Source of the DNA: RBC074 sp964470555
Lineage (GTDB): Bacteria; Acidobacteriota; Blastocatellia; RBC074
Direction of reading: 5' to 3'
NCBI GenBank assembly: GCA_964470555.1
Contig: CAYYDG010000016.1
Span: forward strand, 71,686-135,685
Length of the DNA stretch: 64,000 bases
Below, piece after piece: positions 49,388 to 58,298 of the stretch (its first letter is position 1; each line of letters opens with the position of its first letter). A program made the position numbers and the translations under genes. The notes beneath the pieces are model-generated. The model saw nothing but the letters and a program-made list of their open reading frames with translations, was not told where the DNA came from and did no database searches.

Positions 49388-51349
49388 ATGGACTTCCTGC
49401 AAATTATTGCTGCGATGTTGGCGTTGATGGTTGCCGGGTTGGGGCTGGGATTGTTGGCCTTGCCTGACAGGCGGCGAAACGGCGCAGAACTGTTCGCGGC
49501 TTCCGTGCTGTTTGGTTCGACTTTTGTTTCAGTCGCTTTGTTTCTTCTGGGCTTGCTGATTTCAGGCGCGCTGCTGCGCTGGAGCGTGACTGCGCTGTGT
49601 GTGAGTGTCGGAACAATCGGTATTTGGCGAAGAGGATTGCCGAAACCGCGCGCTTTTTTGCCAGTGACGAATTCTGGAAAATGCTTTTTGATAATCGGCA
49701 TCGTTCAGCTCACGGCGATTGTCTGGTTGAACGCGCAGCGCGTGTTGGGTTGGGACGGATTATTCAACTTCGAGGCCAAAGCAAGATTGATCTTTCAAAA
49801 CGGAGGCAGCGTTCCGCTGGACTGGTTTTCCGATCCTTCACGGACGTGGATGCTGCAAGGTTATCCATTGTTGTTGCCGCTGACAGAAAGCTGGCTCTAT
49901 CTGTGGCTGGGGCGCGAAGACCAGCAATTGATGAAACTTCTGTTTCCGCTGTTTTTCGCCGCTGCATTGTGTTTGTTGAACGCGGGCAGCCGTTTGTTGA
50001 ATGCAGGTTCCCGGCCTGGTCTGGTTGCGCCGTTGCTGCTGTTTACCGTGCCGTTGTTGTTCATCGGCGACGGCAGCGCATCGTCTGGGTATGCGGATTT
50101 TCCGCTGGCGGTGTTTTATCTGGCGGCGGTGATTTCGTTATTGGATTTTTGGCAGAGCGGCGAAGCGGCAGCGCTGCGATTGGCCGGGATGTTCGCCACG
50201 TGCGGTTGCTGGTTGAAGCAGGAAGGCGCGATTTTGTGGGTTTGCCTGATGGTGATTGCGGCGATTGCGCTGTTCAGGAAGCGAGCTGTTGGGCGTGATT
50301 GGCCGGCGCTGGTTAAAGCCACAGTTCCTGGATTGCTGCTCCTTGTCGGTTGGCAGTGGTTTGTTCGGATGATGAGCTTGCCGGACATTCGCCAGTTTTC
50401 GGCGATCAACCCGGAATCGTTGCTCACCGGTTCAGGACGAGCGCCAATTGTCGCTTGGGCGGTGTTGGCGGAACTGGTCAATTGGCGATTCTGGGGAGTC
50501 TTATGGATTCTGGTCGCCGTGACAATTGTTTTGCTGATCTGGCGGCGACAATTGAGCAATCAGTTTGTGTTGCCGCTGGCGATTCTGTTGCCGCTTACTT
50601 TGTATTCCAGCGTTTACCTGTTCAGTCTCTGGCCTTCGTTCGTCATTCATCTGGAATCGTCATTTTCGCGATTGCTGATTCACATTTCGCTGGTCGCAAC
50701 GTTGATGGTCGGAACGCAGTTGCGGCTTCCTCAAAACGTTTTGCGTTGTTCTGGTCGGTCTTTTAGGCTTCGCGGCGTAATGAGCATCCGGGGAAAAAAC
50801 AAGCTGAAGTTCAATGCTTTTCTGAGCGTGTCGCTGATTTTCGGCGGCGTTCTTTTTTCGAGTTGCGAGTCTATATTCAAGGTCAATCAACAACTGACGA
50901 ACGTCGTTGCCAAACAGCCTTTGGCGCGTTCTGCGGGAGGCCCATACGCCACCACGGACACATATCTTCGTTCGCTGGAAATCCCAAACCCTTCAGAGCG
51001 TGTGCTGGAGGCTGTGGCGCAATTGCCTGAGAACGACGCCATGATGTTCATCGCGCCAGGTCGAACGCCTGAAATCGAATTAACTTATCGCGTCATCGCC
51101 TCCCTGAGCTGGCCCCGTGAAGTGGGCGCGCTTCATTGCCGCCTGGGCGACGCAACCACTTCGAAGCCGGAATTGCTGTTTCAGCCGCGTCAAGAAAAGC
51201 AAATCCGCTGGTTGTTCTTTTATAGAATCAGTCCTCCTGCCGGATCGAAATCTGTCACGGAAATCGGGCCGCATCTGAAACTGGTTCCCATTGAAGAGCC
51301 GAAAGAATTGAGTTCGTACTGTTCGATGCTGGCAGATGATCCACGTTGA
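49388..51349 (+). CDS. Large polytopic membrane protein, glycosyltransferase-39-like
   Basis: 653 residues from the ATG at 49388 (an in-frame Met upstream is less likely). About 12 hydrophobic helices are visible up to residue ~500, beginning LQIIAAMLALMVAGLGLGLLA. The first large loop, after helix 4, has GWDGLFNFEAKARLIFQNGG, where the Asp could be catalytic as in GT-C/ArnT-like mannosyl- or aminoarabinosyl-transferases. A soluble C-terminal part of ~150 residues follows. No lipopolysaccharide genes are next to it. Convergent with the S1/P1-type gene (17-base gap, no terminator seen). Function is only inferred. Confidence 0.7.
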   Translation: MDFLQIIAAMLALMVAGLGLGLLALPDRRRNGAELFAASVLFGSTFVSVALFLLGLLISGALLRWSVTALCVSVGTIGIWRRGLPKPRAFLPVTNSGKCFLIIGIVQLTAIVWLNAQRVLGWDGLFNFEAKARLIFQNGGSVPLDWFSDPSRTWMLQGYPLLLPLTESWLYLWLGREDQQLMKLLFPLFFAAALCLLNAGSRLLNAGSRPGLVAPLLLFTVPLLFIGDGSASSGYADFPLAVFYLAAVISLLDFWQSGEAAALRLAGMFATCGCWLKQEGAILWVCLMVIAAIALFRKRAVGRDWPALVKATVPGLLLLVGWQWFVRMMSLPDIRQFSAINPESLLTGSGRAPIVAWAVLAELVNWRFWGVLWILVAVTIVLLIWRRQLSNQFVLPLAILLPLTLYSSVYLFSLWPSFVIHLESSFSRLLIHISLVATLMVGTQLRLPQNVLRCSGRSFRLRGVMSIRGKNKLKFNAFLSVSLIFGGVLFSSCESIFKVNQQLTNVVAKQPLARSAGGPYATTDTYLRSLEIPNPSERVLEAVAQLPENDAMMFIAPGRTPEIELTYRVIASLSWPREVGALHCRLGDATTSKPELLFQPRQEKQIRWLFFYRISPPAGSKSVTEIGPHLKLVPIEEPKELSSYCSMLADDPR

Positions 51350-51365
51350 CGGCGGAGTTCACCGC

Positions 51366-52292
51366 TCAATTGTTCGTCGGACTCGTCTGCGCGGCGCTTG
51401 TCGCCCACGCCGTCCACCACAAATCGCGCAACATTTGCGCTCCGACTGCCAATCTTTCCGTGACGAATTTTTTGTGATCGGGCGAATTGTTCGTTGCGCT
51501 GAACTGTTCTTTCTTGTCCAGAATGTAAAGCGATTCGACCAGCTTGTTCGAAGCTTTCAGGTAATCCCACAACTCTTCGCGCGGTTTTCCAATGACGCGC
51601 GGCGTCGCGCTGACCAGCGGCAACACGTCGTTCAAGCTGATTTTGGCGCTGACGAATTCCTCTTCAAACCGAAAGTGAATACCGCGTTCGCGCGAAAACA
51701 CCGTGTATCCGTTCGGATTCGGACCTGACCATCCGTTGTAATGAATCGTCGTGTGATGCGGATTGGCGCTGTCGGAAACATAGTGGCCGAGAATGCCAGC
51801 GTCATTGATGATGCGTTGTTCGATCCATTTGCGTTTCTTGGAATCTTTTTCGGCTCGCCACAACCGGAACTCGATGCGAAGCGTTTGAAACAATTCAAGC
51901 ATGCGATACGGCACAAAGCCCGCCGTTGTCGGTTTCTGCCCAGCTTTAATCAGTTCTGCCGTGAAGTCGTAGCGATTGACGGCTTTCATCGCCGCTTCGG
52001 GGACGAGTTCCATATCCAGAAAATGATCCGGCGCGTAAGCGGAATCCATCGCGCGATCCAAATTGGATTCGTCACGACTGCGCCAACGGTCAGGCTCCGG
52101 GTTCAGATAGCTAAGCTGCTCGGCTGCTTTGCGAAAGAAGTTGGGCATTTCATTCGGCAACTTTTTCGCAGCCACCAGGCCGGAGATTTCATGACCTTTC
52201 TGTCCCCAACCGCGAACAGGGAGCGGGCTGATCGCCAATGCGATAACAATCAACAGCAACAACAAGAATGATGCACGATGAAGTTTGGTCAT
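51366..52292 (-). CDS. S1/P1 nuclease or zinc-dependent phospholipase C family protein
   Basis: 308 residues from the ATG at 52292, with signal peptide FLLLLLIVIALAISPLPVRG. The mature N-terminus would begin near WGQKGHEISG; a leading Trp and His are zinc ligands in this fold. Further ligands are probably DHFLDME and the HYVSD and PHHT residues in the middle. It matches the secreted S1/P1 nuclease / phospholipase C superfamily, but which activity applies is not clear. A 19-bp-arm inverted repeat lies upstream of it. Confidence 0.8.
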   Translation of the reverse strand: MTKLHRASFLLLLLIVIALAISPLPVRGWGQKGHEISGLVAAKKLPNEMPNFFRKAAEQLSYLNPEPDRWRSRDESNLDRAMDSAYAPDHFLDMELVPEAAMKAVNRYDFTAELIKAGQKPTTAGFVPYRMLELFQTLRIEFRLWRAEKDSKKRKWIEQRIINDAGILGHYVSDSANPHHTTIHYNGWSGPNPNGYTVFSRERGIHFRFEEEFVSAKISLNDVLPLVSATPRVIGKPREELWDYLKASNKLVESLYILDKKEQFSATNNSPDHKKFVTERLAVGAQMLRDLWWTAWATSAAQTSPTNN

Positions 52293-52307
52293 AAATGGTT
52301 CCTTTAC

Positions 52308-52377
52308 ATCCACGAAGTTCACGAAGAAACACGAAGTCATCGGGAGTTCTTGGTGAGCCTTCGTGAACTTCGTGGAT
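52308..52377. repeat. Inverted repeat with perfect 19-bp arms
   Basis: Arms ATCCACGAAGTTCACGAAG (52308-52326) and CTTCGTGAACTTCGTGGAT (52359-52377) around a 32-base loop that repeats ACGAAG once more. It sits between phoD (stop 52383) and the S1/P1-type gene (start 52292), so a phoD transcript reading through would carry a strong hairpin. Confidence 0.85.
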
Positions 52378-52382
52378 AGAGT

Positions 52383-53915
52383 CTATTTCTGTGGTGGCAG
52401 ATCAACGCTGTACAGCTTTTTGCCTGTGATGTCGTGCAAGCTAACCGTCATCACTGATGACTTGCCGTCAATTTTTGCTGCGCCGAAAAATTGGAATCCG
52501 TCTTTCGGCGAACGGTTCGGCTTCATGCCTTTGGGGATGCCGGTGAATTTCACTTCGGGGCCAAAGGTGTCATCCATCTGCCCGGGGCCGAAGCTTCCGG
52601 CGTTCAACGGGCCGGCGACGAATTCCCAAAACGGAGTGAAGTCTTTGAATTGGGCTTTCGCCGGATCATAAAAATGCGCGGCGCAATAATGCACGTCCGC
52701 CGTTACCCAAACGACGTTTTTGATTCGGTTCTTTTTGATGAAGCTCAGCAGATCGGCCAGTTCCAGTTCGCGTCCCAACGCCGGGCCGTTGCCGTTGGCA
52801 AAAGCTTCAAAACGTCCGCCGGAATCGCCGACGATGATTCCAATCGGCATATCGCTGGCAATCACTTTCCAAGTGGCTTTTGAAGCCAACAACCTTTGTT
52901 TGATCCAGTTGATTTGCGCGCTGCCCAGAAACACCGATTCGTCGTTGATCGTTGTTTGCCGATTCGGAGTGTTTGGCCCGCGATAACTGCGCTCGTCAAT
53001 CATCAACACGTCCAGCAATGGGCCGTAATTGAATCCGCGATAAATCTGTTCGGGATCGTCGGCATTGAATCGCAGCGGCAGATAATCCAGAAACGCTCTG
53101 CGACCGCGCGCTGCCAGCAAATCAATGCTTTTGACCTTGTAACGATTGTCGTCGTCCAGTCGCTGACCCGGAAACCAGTTGTTGCGAACTTCATGATCGT
53201 CCCATTGCGCCAGCGTAGGCACTTCGGCGTTGAACCGGCGCAAATTCGCATCCAGCAAGTTGTAACGGTAATTACCGCGAAATTCGTCCAGCGTTTCGGC
53301 GACTTTCGATTTTTCCGGCGTCGTCAGATTTTTCCAGAGCGAACCGTCGTCCAGTTTCACTTCGGCAGGAACTATGCCATCCGCATAAATCGTGTCGCCG
53401 GAGTGAATGAAAAAATCAGGCTGAATTTTTCGCATCGCCTCAAAGATTTTCATGCCGCCGAATTCGGAATTAATGCCCCAACCTTGCCCGACGACGTCTC
53501 CGCCGAAGACAAACGACACATCCCGCCGAGCGGCAGGCGGCGTGTTGAAGCTGCCGATGACTGGCTCGCTGGTGATTTTCGTGTTTTCCAAATCTTGAAA
53601 ACTGACGCGATAGAAAATCTTTTGTCCGGCGGGCAAACCGCTCAGATCAACGCGCGCCGTAAAGTCGGAAGATTCAATTGCCGCTGGCCCAACGATGCGT
53701 CTGGCATTTTGGAAGGATTCAGTCGTTGCATATTCGACAATCATTCGGGCTGAACGGTCGCTGCGACTCCACACAATGGCGCGGTCGGAGGCGATGTCGC
53801 CGGTTTGCACGCCGAACGGAAGCTGCGGACGGCTTTGGCTGAAACTGATTGCGGGAGCACCAAGCAGCAAGCTACTTCCGGCAGCAGCGCGAGTGAGAAA
53901 CATTCGTCGGTTCAT
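52383..53915 (-). CDS. phoD: PhoD-family alkaline phosphatase (Tat-exported)
   Basis: 510 residues. A twin-arginine signal NRRMFLTRAAAGSSLLLGAP directs folded export. A short N-terminal Ig-like region (FGVQTGDIASDRAIVWSRSD) precedes the metallophosphatase core: VFGGDVVGQGWGINSE (first Asp), DFFIHSGDTIYADG (metal site), WDDHEVRNNW and VTADVHYCAAHFY. These match PhoD phosphodiesterase/alkaline phosphatases that use Fe/Ca centres and release phosphate from organic esters in the periplasm. A phosphate-starvation box was not looked for in detail. Confidence 0.9.
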   Translation of the reverse strand: MNRRMFLTRAAAGSSLLLGAPAISFSQSRPQLPFGVQTGDIASDRAIVWSRSDRSARMIVEYATTESFQNARRIVGPAAIESSDFTARVDLSGLPAGQKIFYRVSFQDLENTKITSEPVIGSFNTPPAARRDVSFVFGGDVVGQGWGINSEFGGMKIFEAMRKIQPDFFIHSGDTIYADGIVPAEVKLDDGSLWKNLTTPEKSKVAETLDEFRGNYRYNLLDANLRRFNAEVPTLAQWDDHEVRNNWFPGQRLDDDNRYKVKSIDLLAARGRRAFLDYLPLRFNADDPEQIYRGFNYGPLLDVLMIDERSYRGPNTPNRQTTINDESVFLGSAQINWIKQRLLASKATWKVIASDMPIGIIVGDSGGRFEAFANGNGPALGRELELADLLSFIKKNRIKNVVWVTADVHYCAAHFYDPAKAQFKDFTPFWEFVAGPLNAGSFGPGQMDDTFGPEVKFTGIPKGMKPNRSPKDGFQFFGAAKIDGKSSVMTVSLHDITGKKLYSVDLPPQK

Positions 53916-53977
53916 AACGAAACTGTTGAGAGTTCAAGCTTCAGCTTGAGTAGATTGTTGACCAGAGATTTCCAAGC

Positions 53978-54595
53978 TCAAGCTTGAACTCTGAGCGACT
54001 TTTTGCGGAGTTGTGTGTACAGCGATTCGATTTGCCGTCGAGTGTCGTCAAACCCCAGCGACGTATTGATGGCAAAATCGGCGAATTTAAGCTTTTCGGC
54101 AGAAGGCATTTGCGACGAAATGCGCGCCATCGCCTCTTCTTTCGTCAAGTTGTTGCGTTCGATCAATCGTTGAAGCTGGATTTCCGGCTCGCAATGCACG
54201 ACGACGACTTTATCGAAACGGCGATAGGAACCGGTTTCGATCATCAATGCAGCGTCAATCACCACGATGGCCTGCGGATTGCGGAGTTCGATCTCCGCCA
54301 TCCAGCGCGCCTGCGCTTCAAAGACTCTGGGATGAACGATGGCATTCAGCTTTTCACGCTCAGCAGGGTTGTTAAAGATGATCGCGCCGAGTTTGCCGCG
54401 ATTGAGCTTGCTGTCTTCGCCGACAACCTCCCGGCCAAAATGCGCGACGATTTCCTCAAAGGCGGGTTGCCCGGGTTCGACGACTTCGCGCGCGGTTTGA
54501 TCGGCATCCATCACTTCGCAGCCAAGTTCGCGCAGCACACTGAGGACAAAGGATTTTCCCGTCGCAATTCCACCTGTCAGCCCAACTTTCAGCAT
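53978..54595 (-). CDS. coaE: Dephospho-CoA kinase
   Basis: 205 residues; last step of coenzyme A synthesis. P-loop GLTGGIATGKS at residue 6, DADQTAREVVEPG, then LNAIVHPRVFEA and VVIDAALMIETG, the substrate lid and LID-domain segments. ALMIETG replaces the more usual PLLFE/TG. Length typical. Its ATG lies 4 bases after the folD stop, so the two are cotranscribed. Confidence 0.94.
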   Translation of the reverse strand: MLKVGLTGGIATGKSFVLSVLRELGCEVMDADQTAREVVEPGQPAFEEIVAHFGREVVGEDSKLNRGKLGAIIFNNPAEREKLNAIVHPRVFEAQARWMAEIELRNPQAIVVIDAALMIETGSYRRFDKVVVVHCEPEIQLQRLIERNNLTKEEAMARISSQMPSAEKLKFADFAINTSLGFDDTRRQIESLYTQLRKKSLRVQA

Positions 54596-54599
54596 CGTC

Positions 54600-55526
54600 T
54601 CAAAGCCCTCTGCGCATTTCTGTTGCGCGCAATGTGTTTTGCATCAACATTGCAATCGTCAGCGGCCCGACTCCGCCGGGAACCGGTGTCAACCACGCGG
54701 CTTTTTCGGCAACCGTGCGCGGTTCGACATCGCCGACCAGCGTGCGACCGCGTTTGGCCAGCACTTCCAACCGTTTTGAGCGTTCGGGTTCGGCAAAGAT
54801 GCGATGGATTTCTGTTTCGGTGGTGGCGTCGTTCATGCCTACGTCCACAACTACAGCGCCTTCGCGGACGTGATCGCCGGTAATCATCGCCGTGCGTCCG
54901 ATGGCGGCGATGACAATGTCGGCTTGGCGAGTTACTGCCGCCAGGTCTTTGGTTTTGGAATGGCAGATCGTGACCGTCGCGTGGCGATGCAACAGCAACA
55001 GCGCCATTGGTTTGCCGACAATGTCACTGCGCCCGACGACGACGGCATTGGCTCCGGCAATCGGAATTTTGTAATAATCCAGCAACTCAATCACTCCCGC
55101 CGGAGTGCAGGCAACCAGAGCGTCGCGTCCTTGAACCAATCGCCCGACGTTGACGGCGTGAAATCCGTCCACATCTTTGGCCGGATCAACGGCTTCCAGA
55201 ATCCGGCGAGCGTCAATCTGTTTGGGCAGCGGCATTTGCACCAGAATTCCATCAATGGCGTCGTTCTGATTGAGCCGATTCACCAAATCCAGCAATTCTT
55301 CAGTAGTGGTTGTGGCCGGCAATTCGTGTTTTTCGGAATATAGCCCCAAAGCTTCGCAGGTCTTGACCTTGCTGCCGACGTAGACTTTCGATGCCGGGTC
55401 ATCGCCGACGATTACCGCCGCCAGTCCGGGTTTGATTCCTTGCCCAGCCAGTTCGCCGACGCGGGCAGCGACACGTTGTTTGATATGTTCGGCGACTTCC
55501 ACGCCGTTCAACACTTGAGCAGTCAT
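54600..55526 (-). CDS. folD: Bifunctional methylenetetrahydrofolate dehydrogenase/cyclohydrolase
   Basis: 308 residues. Catalytic Tyr/Lys motif KVYVGSKVKTCEALG (Y-x3-K), GILVQMPLPKQID, the NADP-binding Rossmann segment VVVGRSDIVGKPMALLLL and the C-terminal PVPGGVGPLTIAMLMQNT. It interconverts 5,10-methylene- and 10-formyl-THF in one-carbon metabolism. GGAGG is present but 16 bases before the ATG, an unusually long spacing. First gene of the folD-coaE pair. Confidence 0.94.
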   Translation of the reverse strand: MTAQVLNGVEVAEHIKQRVAARVGELAGQGIKPGLAAVIVGDDPASKVYVGSKVKTCEALGLYSEKHELPATTTTEELLDLVNRLNQNDAIDGILVQMPLPKQIDARRILEAVDPAKDVDGFHAVNVGRLVQGRDALVACTPAGVIELLDYYKIPIAGANAVVVGRSDIVGKPMALLLLHRHATVTICHSKTKDLAAVTRQADIVIAAIGRTAMITGDHVREGAVVVDVGMNDATTETEIHRIFAEPERSKRLEVLAKRGRTLVGDVEPRTVAEKAAWLTPVPGGVGPLTIAMLMQNTLRATEMRRGL

Positions 55527-56258
55527 CGGTTTTTTTATTTTTCCTCCGCAGATGAGAATTGAGCGGTGATTGAGGCCGTGATCTTAGCACAGCCACCCGG
55601 CGGAACCCGGCAAAGTTCCGAACCAAACCACCCAGCATGAGGGGAAAATTGGGTGTTGCGTCCCAGACGAGTCTTTCTTTGCAAAAAAATTGACTCGGCG
55701 GAAAATTTTATTTCGTGCCATAAAATTGCTGTGCTATATTCCGCCGCGTCTGACAGCCGCCCCGCGATCAGGCACACCTGAAAAATCACCTTCAACGAGT
55801 TTTGTTGATCGCCACTTGATGTCGTTCCCCCCGTTGGCACAAATCGGTTGATGCAAGTAGCCGGCAACGCTGACGAAATCCAAGACCTGTCGGCATAGTC
55901 ATTAGGCCGATCCCGATACCCCTGCGGTTCAATCCGACCTTTAAGGTGTCTTCTGAAATTGCCCTGTTATTTTCCATTGTTGTTTCGACGCTTCTATTTG
56001 TTCTTTGTCATACACGAAGTTTTTATCCTTAGTTTTTAACGCGATACCGGTAAGTGGAGTGAGAGGTTCGACGAAACGTCGCCGGAAACATAATTCGTTC
56101 CTGATTGAAGTCACGTAGTTGCAGCGCTGCAAGGCAAGAAGTTTTTTCCCGTTCAGCAATTGAGTGGGAGGCGAGCAGTTGCTGCTGACGGCCTTTTGCA
56201 GGAAACGAATCTGACAAGAAACAACAAATAACATAAAGGCATACGGGAGATAGCCAAA
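55527..56258. other. 732-base gene-poor region
   Basis: No convincing gene. Open frames here lack ribosome-binding sites and family resemblance. Visible items are the folD leader, a 14-bp perfect palindrome TTGCAGCGCTGCAA at 56119-56132 (possible operator), and AT-rich stretches around 55690-55740. A riboswitch or small RNA could be hidden here, but no known structure was recognised. The region includes the leader of the coiled-coil gene. Confidence 0.5.
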
Positions 56259-56543
56259 ATGAGCGCAGCGATTCAATTAGTTACTCAACCAATTGTTGAT
56301 GCCGAGGTTTATGAACACCGGCTCGAAAAACCATTCAACAACGTCTCGATTTTCGAACTGGCCCCGGAACAACGCTTGCGTCGTTCATTGAGCCAGGTCG
56401 CCGAGCTTCAAGCGGAGGTCCGTGCATTACGCGAAGAACTGGCGCGTTCCGAACGAACGATTTCACATCAGGAGCAATTGCTGAGGAACGCCATGGTTCG
56501 CGAACAGGAACTTCGTGCCCAAATTGGAAAAGAAATTTGCTAA
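56259..56543 (+). CDS. Small coiled-coil protein
   Basis: 94 residues, unknown. GGGAG precedes the ATG. The first ~40 residues are variable; residues 43-90 form a clear heptad coiled coil (SQVAELQAEVRALREELARS and onward). No membrane segment. Its position ahead of a lone Flp pilin gene on the same strand suggests, but does not show, a shared context. Confidence 0.65.
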   Translation: MSAAIQLVTQPIVDAEVYEHRLEKPFNNVSIFELAPEQRLRRSLSQVAELQAEVRALREELARSERTISHQEQLLRNAMVREQELRAQIGKEIC

Positions 56544-56851
56544 ACCGATGTTTGAATTATGGTCGGCAGTCAGCGCCACTCCCCCTGGGTTCGCCCCAAT
56601 CCGTCAGTCCGGCTGCCACGCAACTACTTGTGATGATCAAGGTAATGTCTCGTTGCCCCAGAATCACGCCTTGATTTCCTACCGATCCCCTCTTGCCTGA
56701 CATTTTTCGACCCCTGTTTGAGTCTGCTTTTGTCCCGATTCAATTTGCCGAAAAGCAAAAAAAACTTGCCATTTCGGCTTGGTTGCTCCTAAATTGCGCT
56801 GTCAAACCCCGATAGCGCATCTAAAAAAACTACACACAGGAAATTTCTCAC
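56544..56851. other. 308-base intergenic region upstream of the pilin
   Basis: No gene seen. At the 3' end, a candidate -35 TTGCCA near 56768 with -10 TAAATT 18 bases further on is a weak promoter guess. A hairpin GCCGAAA/TTTCGGC (around 56750-56782) overlaps it. ACACAGGAAAT just before 56852 is the pilin ribosome-binding site. Confidence 0.4.
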
Positions 56852-57037
56852 ATGATTACGACACTGAAAAACTTCATCAATGACGAAAACGGCCAGGATG
56901 TCGTCGAATACTCTTTGTTGCTGGTGCTGATTGGCACTGTTGCGATGATCTATCTGACTGGTGTTGGCCTGAACATTTCTACCTTGTTGCAGAACATTGG
57001 AGCAAAGCTCGATCTGGTGTCCAAAACAGTGGACTGA
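56852..57037 (+). CDS. Flp/Fap-type pilin
   Basis: 61 residues. Class IVb pilin pattern: short charged leader, then GQDVVEYSLLLVLIGTVAMI, where the E five residues into the hydrophobic helix is the family signature (usually processed after a Gly-Xaa prepilin site by a TadV-type peptidase). No tad/cpa secretion genes lie in the window, so it must use an assembly system encoded elsewhere. A second, separate copy was not found. Confidence 0.82.
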   Translation: MITTLKNFINDENGQDVVEYSLLLVLIGTVAMIYLTGVGLNISTLLQNIGAKLDLVSKTVD

Positions 57038-57179
57038 AGCCGCAGTTTGATTTCGTGATTTTTCTCCTCAGCCGACACTTTGCCCGCCAGATTCCAGCGT
57101 TGAAACTTTGATGGTTCGAGATTACAGTTGTGCCTTGTTTGTTCATCGCTGAAATCCAAAAATCTAAATCAACATTTTT

Positions 57180-58193
57180 ATGCCACACAAAGTCACACTC
57201 ATTCCCGGCGACGGGATCGGTTCGGAAATTACTGCTGCCGTTGTTCGCATCATCGAAGCGTCAGGGGTGAAAATCGAATGGGAAAGTTTTATCGCCGGAG
57301 CCGAGGCGCTGACACGGTTTGGCGATCCGTTGCCGGAACCGGTTCTGGAATCCATACGTCGCAACAAGGTCGCACTGAAAGGCCCGTTGACGACTCCGGT
57401 CGGCAGCGGTTTTGCCAGCGTCAATGTGCGGTTGAGAAAAACCCTTGATCTTTACGCCAACCTGCGCCCGGTTCGGAATCTGCCGGGATTGGTGACGCCG
57501 TTCGGCGATCTTGACCTGATTGTGGTGCGCGAAAATACCGAAGACCTTTATTCCGGTCTGGAACACGTCGTGGTTCCCGGAGTCGTCGAAAGCCTGAAAA
57601 TCATCACTGAAAAAGCGTCCACGCGGATTGCGCGCTTTGCGTTTGAATACGCTCGCAACGAAGGTCGCAAGAAAGTCACAGCCGTCCACAAAGCCAACAT
57701 CATGAAATTGTCGGACGGATTGTTTCTGGATTGTTTTCGCAAAGTCGCCGCCGAATACCCTGAAATCCAGGCTGATGACAAGATCATTGACAATGCCTGC
57801 ATGCAGTTGGTGATGAAGCCACAGCAGTTCGACGTGTTGTTGCTGGAAAATCTGTATGGAGACATTGTTTCGGATTTGGCGGCAGGATTGGTTGGCGGAC
57901 TTGGAATTTGCCCCGGCGCGAACATCGGCGAACTCGGTTCCGTGTTTGAAGCCGTTCATGGAAGCGCGCCGGACATTGCCGGAAAGAACATCGCCAATCC
58001 GACGGCGTTGTTGCAAAGCGGCGTGATGATGTTGCGACATTTAGGCGAACGCAACGCTGCTGACTTGATCGCTCGCGCGACCATTTACACCTTGTCGGAA
58101 AAGAAAATTCGTACGCGCGATCTGGGCGGCACAGCTCACACCACCGAATACACCGAAGCCATCGTCGCTTCGATGAAAGAGCTTTCCAGCTAA
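57180..58193 (+). CDS. icd: Isocitrate/isopropylmalate dehydrogenase family, NAD-isocitrate dehydrogenase-like
   Basis: 337 residues, single-domain beta-decarboxylating dehydrogenase. KVTLIPGDGIGSEIT, the substrate serine motif RENTEDLYSGLEH (typical of isocitrate dehydrogenases, IDH3-like), VTAVHKANIMKLSDGLF with the catalytic Lys, and EAVHGSAPDIAGKNIANPTA. The substrate motif favours isocitrate over isopropylmalate, but homoisocitrate is possible. It is followed by an inverted-repeat terminator. Confidence 0.85.
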   Translation: MPHKVTLIPGDGIGSEITAAVVRIIEASGVKIEWESFIAGAEALTRFGDPLPEPVLESIRRNKVALKGPLTTPVGSGFASVNVRLRKTLDLYANLRPVRNLPGLVTPFGDLDLIVVRENTEDLYSGLEHVVVPGVVESLKIITEKASTRIARFAFEYARNEGRKKVTAVHKANIMKLSDGLFLDCFRKVAAEYPEIQADDKIIDNACMQLVMKPQQFDVLLLENLYGDIVSDLAAGLVGGLGICPGANIGELGSVFEAVHGSAPDIAGKNIANPTALLQSGVMMLRHLGERNAADLIARATIYTLSEKKIRTRDLGGTAHTTEYTEAIVASMKELSS

Positions 58194-58211
58194 CGAAAGC
58201 TGAAAAATCTT

Positions 58212-58289
58212 TAGACAGGGTTTACAAGATTCAACAGGGGGAAACTCGAAAGACCGATCCTGTTCAATCCTTTGAATCCTGTCTATTTC
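58212..58289. terminator. Long inverted-repeat terminator between icd and mltG
   Basis: TAGACAGG (58212-58219) pairs with CCTGTCTA (58278-58285), with an inner inverted pair near CAACAGG and CCTGTTCAATCC, then ATTTCTTTT. It lies between two convergent genes and could serve both strands, though the T-run favours the plus strand. Confidence 0.5.
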
Positions 58290-58298
58290 TTTTCTTGT

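Noticed and set aside
55800..56258. A c-di-GMP (GEMM) or other riboswitch upstream of the coiled-coil/pilin genes
   Set aside because: Some GEMM-like words occur (GAGTGGGA, GACGGCC), but the conserved CGCAAAGCC core and paired stems are absent.
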